A DNA stretch of 5,896 nucleotides from Deltaproteobacteria bacterium. GTDB lineage: Bacteria > Desulfobacterota > Desulfovibrionia > Desulfovibrionales > Desulfovibrionaceae. The DNA lies in assembly GCA_025350085.1 (NCBI GenBank), contig JANXYI010000306.1, forward strand, positions 1 to 5,896, written 5' to 3'. A program made the position numbers and the translations under genes. Each line of letters starts with the position of its first letter. The stretch's first letter is position 1. Positions 3,701 through 5,896 of the stretch are shown here, piece after piece. Under the pieces are notes generated by a model. It worked only from the letters and a program-made list of their open reading frames with translations, searched no databases and was not told the DNA's origin.

Positions 3701-5896
3701 ATGGGCAGTGAGATCCTGACCAACCTGGGCAAGCTCTTTCGCGCCCTGCTGGGCCAAAGCCGGGCGAGCGCGGAAGACCTCTCCATGCAGGAGCTGTTCC
3801 GCAAGAAATACAAGCACTTTCAGGAGTTGCTGGAGTCCAATGCCGAACTTTTGAAGATCATCTCGGACCTGGAGTTCAAGCTCCAGGGCGATCAACTTTT
3901 CGGCATGTCCTACGTGCACTCCCAGGCCGCGCGCGCCGTGTTCCACTGCCTGCGCCTGGCCGCAAGCTTCGAGAGCCTGGCGGGCAAGGCCAACCCGGCC
4001 CTGCGCGCCAAGGTGGAGGAGATCCAGGCGGCCATCACGGCCGAGCTGGAATCGCGCAAGGAGCCCTTTGGCCAGGAACACATCCTGGAATACCAGCGCA
4101 TCACCAGGGAGATGGTCGACGCCGTGGGCGGCAAGAGCGCCAACCTGGGCGAGGTCAGGAATCGGGCCGGGCTGCCTGTGCCGCGCGGGTTCGCCATCAC
4201 CACCAGCGCCTTCCGGGACTTCTTCGCCCAGGCCGGGCTGTGGGAGGAGATCAAGCGCGTCAAGCTCTCCATCATCCCCGGGGCCCCGAATTCCCTGGAA
4301 GAGGCCAGCGAGGACATCCAGCGGGCCATCCTCTCCGCGGCCATGCCTGTGGCGTTGGAGCAGGAGATTTTGTCCGCCCACGACCGGCTGGCAGCCGAGT
4401 GCGGCCTAGCGCCGGAGGCCCTGCGCGTGGCCCTGCGGAGTAGCGCCATCGGCGAGGACTCCGAGCTCTCCTTTGCCGGGCAGTACCTCTCGGTGCTCAA
4501 CGTGCCGCGCTCGCGCCTGTTGACCAACTACCGCTACGTGCTGGCCAGCCTGTACACCCCGCGGGCCATCTCCTACCGCCTGCTCAAGGGCATCGTGGAC
4601 CAGGACATGGCCATGAGCGTGGCCTGCCTGGAGATGATCGACTCCGTGGCCAGCGGGGTCATGTACACCCGGCACCCCTTCCTGGCTGCGGACGACCGCA
4701 TCCTCATCAACGCGGTCTGGGGGCTGGGGCCCTATGCCGTGGACGGGGTCATCACCCCGGACAGCCTGTCCATTGCCCGCGACGGACTGACCGTCGAGGA
4801 GGAGCGCATCGCGGGCAAGCCCGTGCGCCTGGTCTGCGCGCCGGCCGGGACCCTGGTGGAGGAGCCCGTGCCCCAGGACCAGCAGGGCCGGGCCTGCCTG
4901 ACCGCGGCCCAGGTGCGCGTTCTGGCCGGGTACGCCCTGCGCCTGGAGCAGCATTACGGCACGGCCCAGGACATCGAGTGGGCCCTGACCCCGGCCGGGG
5001 AGCTCGTCATCCTGCAATCCCGGCCCCTCGGGCTGGCCCAGGGCGGCCAGGCCATCCCGGCCGGGATGCCGGTTGTCGAAGGTTACGTGATCCTGGCCCA
5101 GGGCGGCTCCGTGGCCCAGCCCGGCGTGGGCGCAGGCCCGGCCTTTATTGTCACCAGCGACGACGACCTGGGCGGCTTTCCCGAGGGCGGCGTGCTCGTG
5201 GCCGCGCACTCCTCGCCCAAGTTCATGGTGCTCATGCAGCAGGCCCAGGCCATCCTCACGGACTCCGGCAGCATCACCGGGCACATGGCCTCGCTCTCGC
5301 GCGAATTCGGCGTGCCGACCATCCTGGGCCTGGGCAGCGTCACCAAGGACATCGCGCCGGGAGAACTCGTCACCGTGGACGCGTTCAGAGGCATGGTCTA
5401 CGCCGGGGTGGTGGAGGAATTGACCGCCTTCAAGGCGGCCAAGGTCACGCCCATGGCTGGGACGCCCGTGCATGAGGTGCTCTCCCGCGTGGCCCGGCAC
5501 ATCGTGCCCCTGCGCCTGACCGACCCCAAAGCGCCGGACTTCCGCGTGGCGAGCTGCGCCACCCTGCACGACGTCATGCGCCTGCTGCACGAGCGCTCCT
5601 ACGGCGAGATGTTCACCCTAAGCGACCTGGCCTCGGGCGAGTCCGGGCTGGCCATGCGCCTGCGCGCCCAGACCGGGCTCGACCTGTACGTCATCGACCT
5701 GGGTGGAGGCGTTGCCTCGGGCGTGGGGAAGGCCCGCGACCTCTCGCCCGGGGATGTCATCTCCCGGCCCTTCTGCGCGCTTTTGGGTGGCCTGGTGCTG
5801 GACCAGGCCCAGCTGACCACGCCCCGGCCCGTGCAGGTCAAGGGACTGCTCTCGGTCATGGGCCAGCAGATGATCGCCAATCCCGGCGCCGACGGG
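3701..5896 (+). CDS. PEP synthase/pyruvate phosphate dikinase-related protein (3' end outside window)
   Basis: 732 codons are visible with no stop. Residues 1-135 form a helical, charged extension not found in classical PEP synthase. An ATP-grasp PEP/pyruvate-binding domain follows (about 136-445): VGGKSANLGE (142-151), RSSAIGEDS (246-254), VMYTRHPF (320-327), AVWGLGPYAVDGVITPD (338-353) and QDIEWAL...LQSRP (423-442). A swivelling phospho-histidine domain spans about 470-570, with the catalytic histidine at 528 in SITGHMASLSREFGVP. Classical enzymes have TSH or TCH where this one has TGH. After this, residues 600-732 (LTDP...F...CATLHDVMRLLHE, then YVIDLGGG) show no TIM-barrel signature of PEP synthase. 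ATP-driven phosphorylation of the histidine is likely; the final acceptor is unknown. The ATG at 3701 was chosen as the only in-frame ATG near the region, although its ribosome site (a G-run, 3688-3693) is poor. The gene lies 101 bases after the regulator and probably has its own promoter. Confidence 0.9.
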   Translation, partial: MGSEILTNLGKLFRALLGQSRASAEDLSMQELFRKKYKHFQELLESNAELLKIISDLEFKLQGDQLFGMSYVHSQAARAVFHCLRLAASFESLAGKANPALRAKVEEIQAAITAELESRKEPFGQEHILEYQRITREMVDAVGGKSANLGEVRNRAGLPVPRGFAITTSAFRDFFAQAGLWEEIKRVKLSIIPGAPNSLEEASEDIQRAILSAAMPVALEQEILSAHDRLAAECGLAPEALRVALRSSAIGEDSELSFAGQYLSVLNVPRSRLLTNYRYVLASLYTPRAISYRLLKGIVDQDMAMSVACLEMIDSVASGVMYTRHPFLAADDRILINAVWGLGPYAVDGVITPDSLSIARDGLTVEEERIAGKPVRLVCAPAGTLVEEPVPQDQQGRACLTAAQVRVLAGYALRLEQHYGTAQDIEWALTPAGELVILQSRPLGLAQGGQAIPAGMPVVEGYVILAQGGSVAQPGVGAGPAFIVTSDDDLGGFPEGGVLVAAHSSPKFMVLMQQAQAILTDSGSITGHMASLSREFGVPTILGLGSVTKDIAPGELVTVDAFRGMVYAGVVEELTAFKAAKVTPMAGTPVHEVLSRVARHIVPLRLTDPKAPDFRVASCATLHDVMRLLHERSYGEMFTLSDLASGESGLAMRLRAQTGLDLYVIDLGGGVASGVGKARDLSPGDVISRPFCALLGGLVLDQAQLTTPRPVQVKGLLSVMGQQMIANPGADG

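Noticed and set aside
4406..5590. Minus-strand open frame (394 codons) opposite the PEP synthase-like gene
   Set aside because: Low-complexity His/Gly-rich translation, antisense to an ATP-grasp and phospho-histidine domain; a codon-bias artefact.
3701..5896. Rifampin phosphotransferase
   Set aside because: That enzyme shares the ATP-grasp and histidine domains but has the histidine domain at its C-terminus. Here it lies in the middle, in PEP-synthase order.

Overview
This window is GC-rich DNA with dense, long coding regions. It looks like a delta-proteobacterial sulfate reducer of the Desulfovibrio type. The basis for that is the membrane-bound sigma-54 regulator with a HAMP domain, the adjacent phosphoenolpyruvate (PEP) synthase-related gene, and a small tryptophan-rich membrane protein paired with a TauE/SafE permease. 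I recall a comparable neighbourhood in Desulfovibrio vulgaris, but this is from memory and unchecked.

Layout. On the minus strand, positions 780 to 1 hold a two-gene operon: a 99-residue secreted or membrane-anchored small protein, then a TauE/SafE-family permease whose 3' end lies outside the window. A divergent control region (781-1064) follows. On the plus strand, 1065-3599 encodes a membrane-tethered sigma-54 enhancer-binding protein (EBP) with two membrane segments, a large periplasmic sensor, HAMP, AAA+ and a C-terminal winged helix. A 101-base regulatory gap (3600-3700) precedes a PEP synthase-like gene that runs off the right edge (3701-5896, 732 codons visible, no stop).

Regulation. 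The minus-strand operon has a near-consensus sigma-54 promoter (TGGCAC-N5-TTGCT, exact GG-N10-GC spacing). A weaker GG-N10-GC element lies just before the PEP synthase-like gene. Variants of a TTGCGC/TTGCACGA motif cluster in both gaps flanking the regulator gene and nowhere else that I noticed. The simplest model is that the regulator binds these motifs, activates the permease operon leftwards and the PEP synthase-like gene rightwards, and may control its own synthesis. The periplasmic sensor would couple an external signal to both outputs.

Most interesting points: (1) the regulator has an acidic variant of the sigma-54 contact loop (GAFTEA) and a winged helix instead of the usual Fis-type DNA-binding helix; (2) the repeated motif links the two flanking transcription units into one small regulon; (3) the PEP synthase-like protein has an extra N-terminal helical domain and, after the phospho-histidine domain, a C-terminal region without recognisable PEP-synthase TIM-barrel motifs; (4) the second sigma-54-like element sits inside a long hairpin that would mask the start region of read-through transcripts. 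The substrate of the permease, the ligand of the sensor and the reaction of the PEP synthase-like enzyme cannot be read from the sequence.
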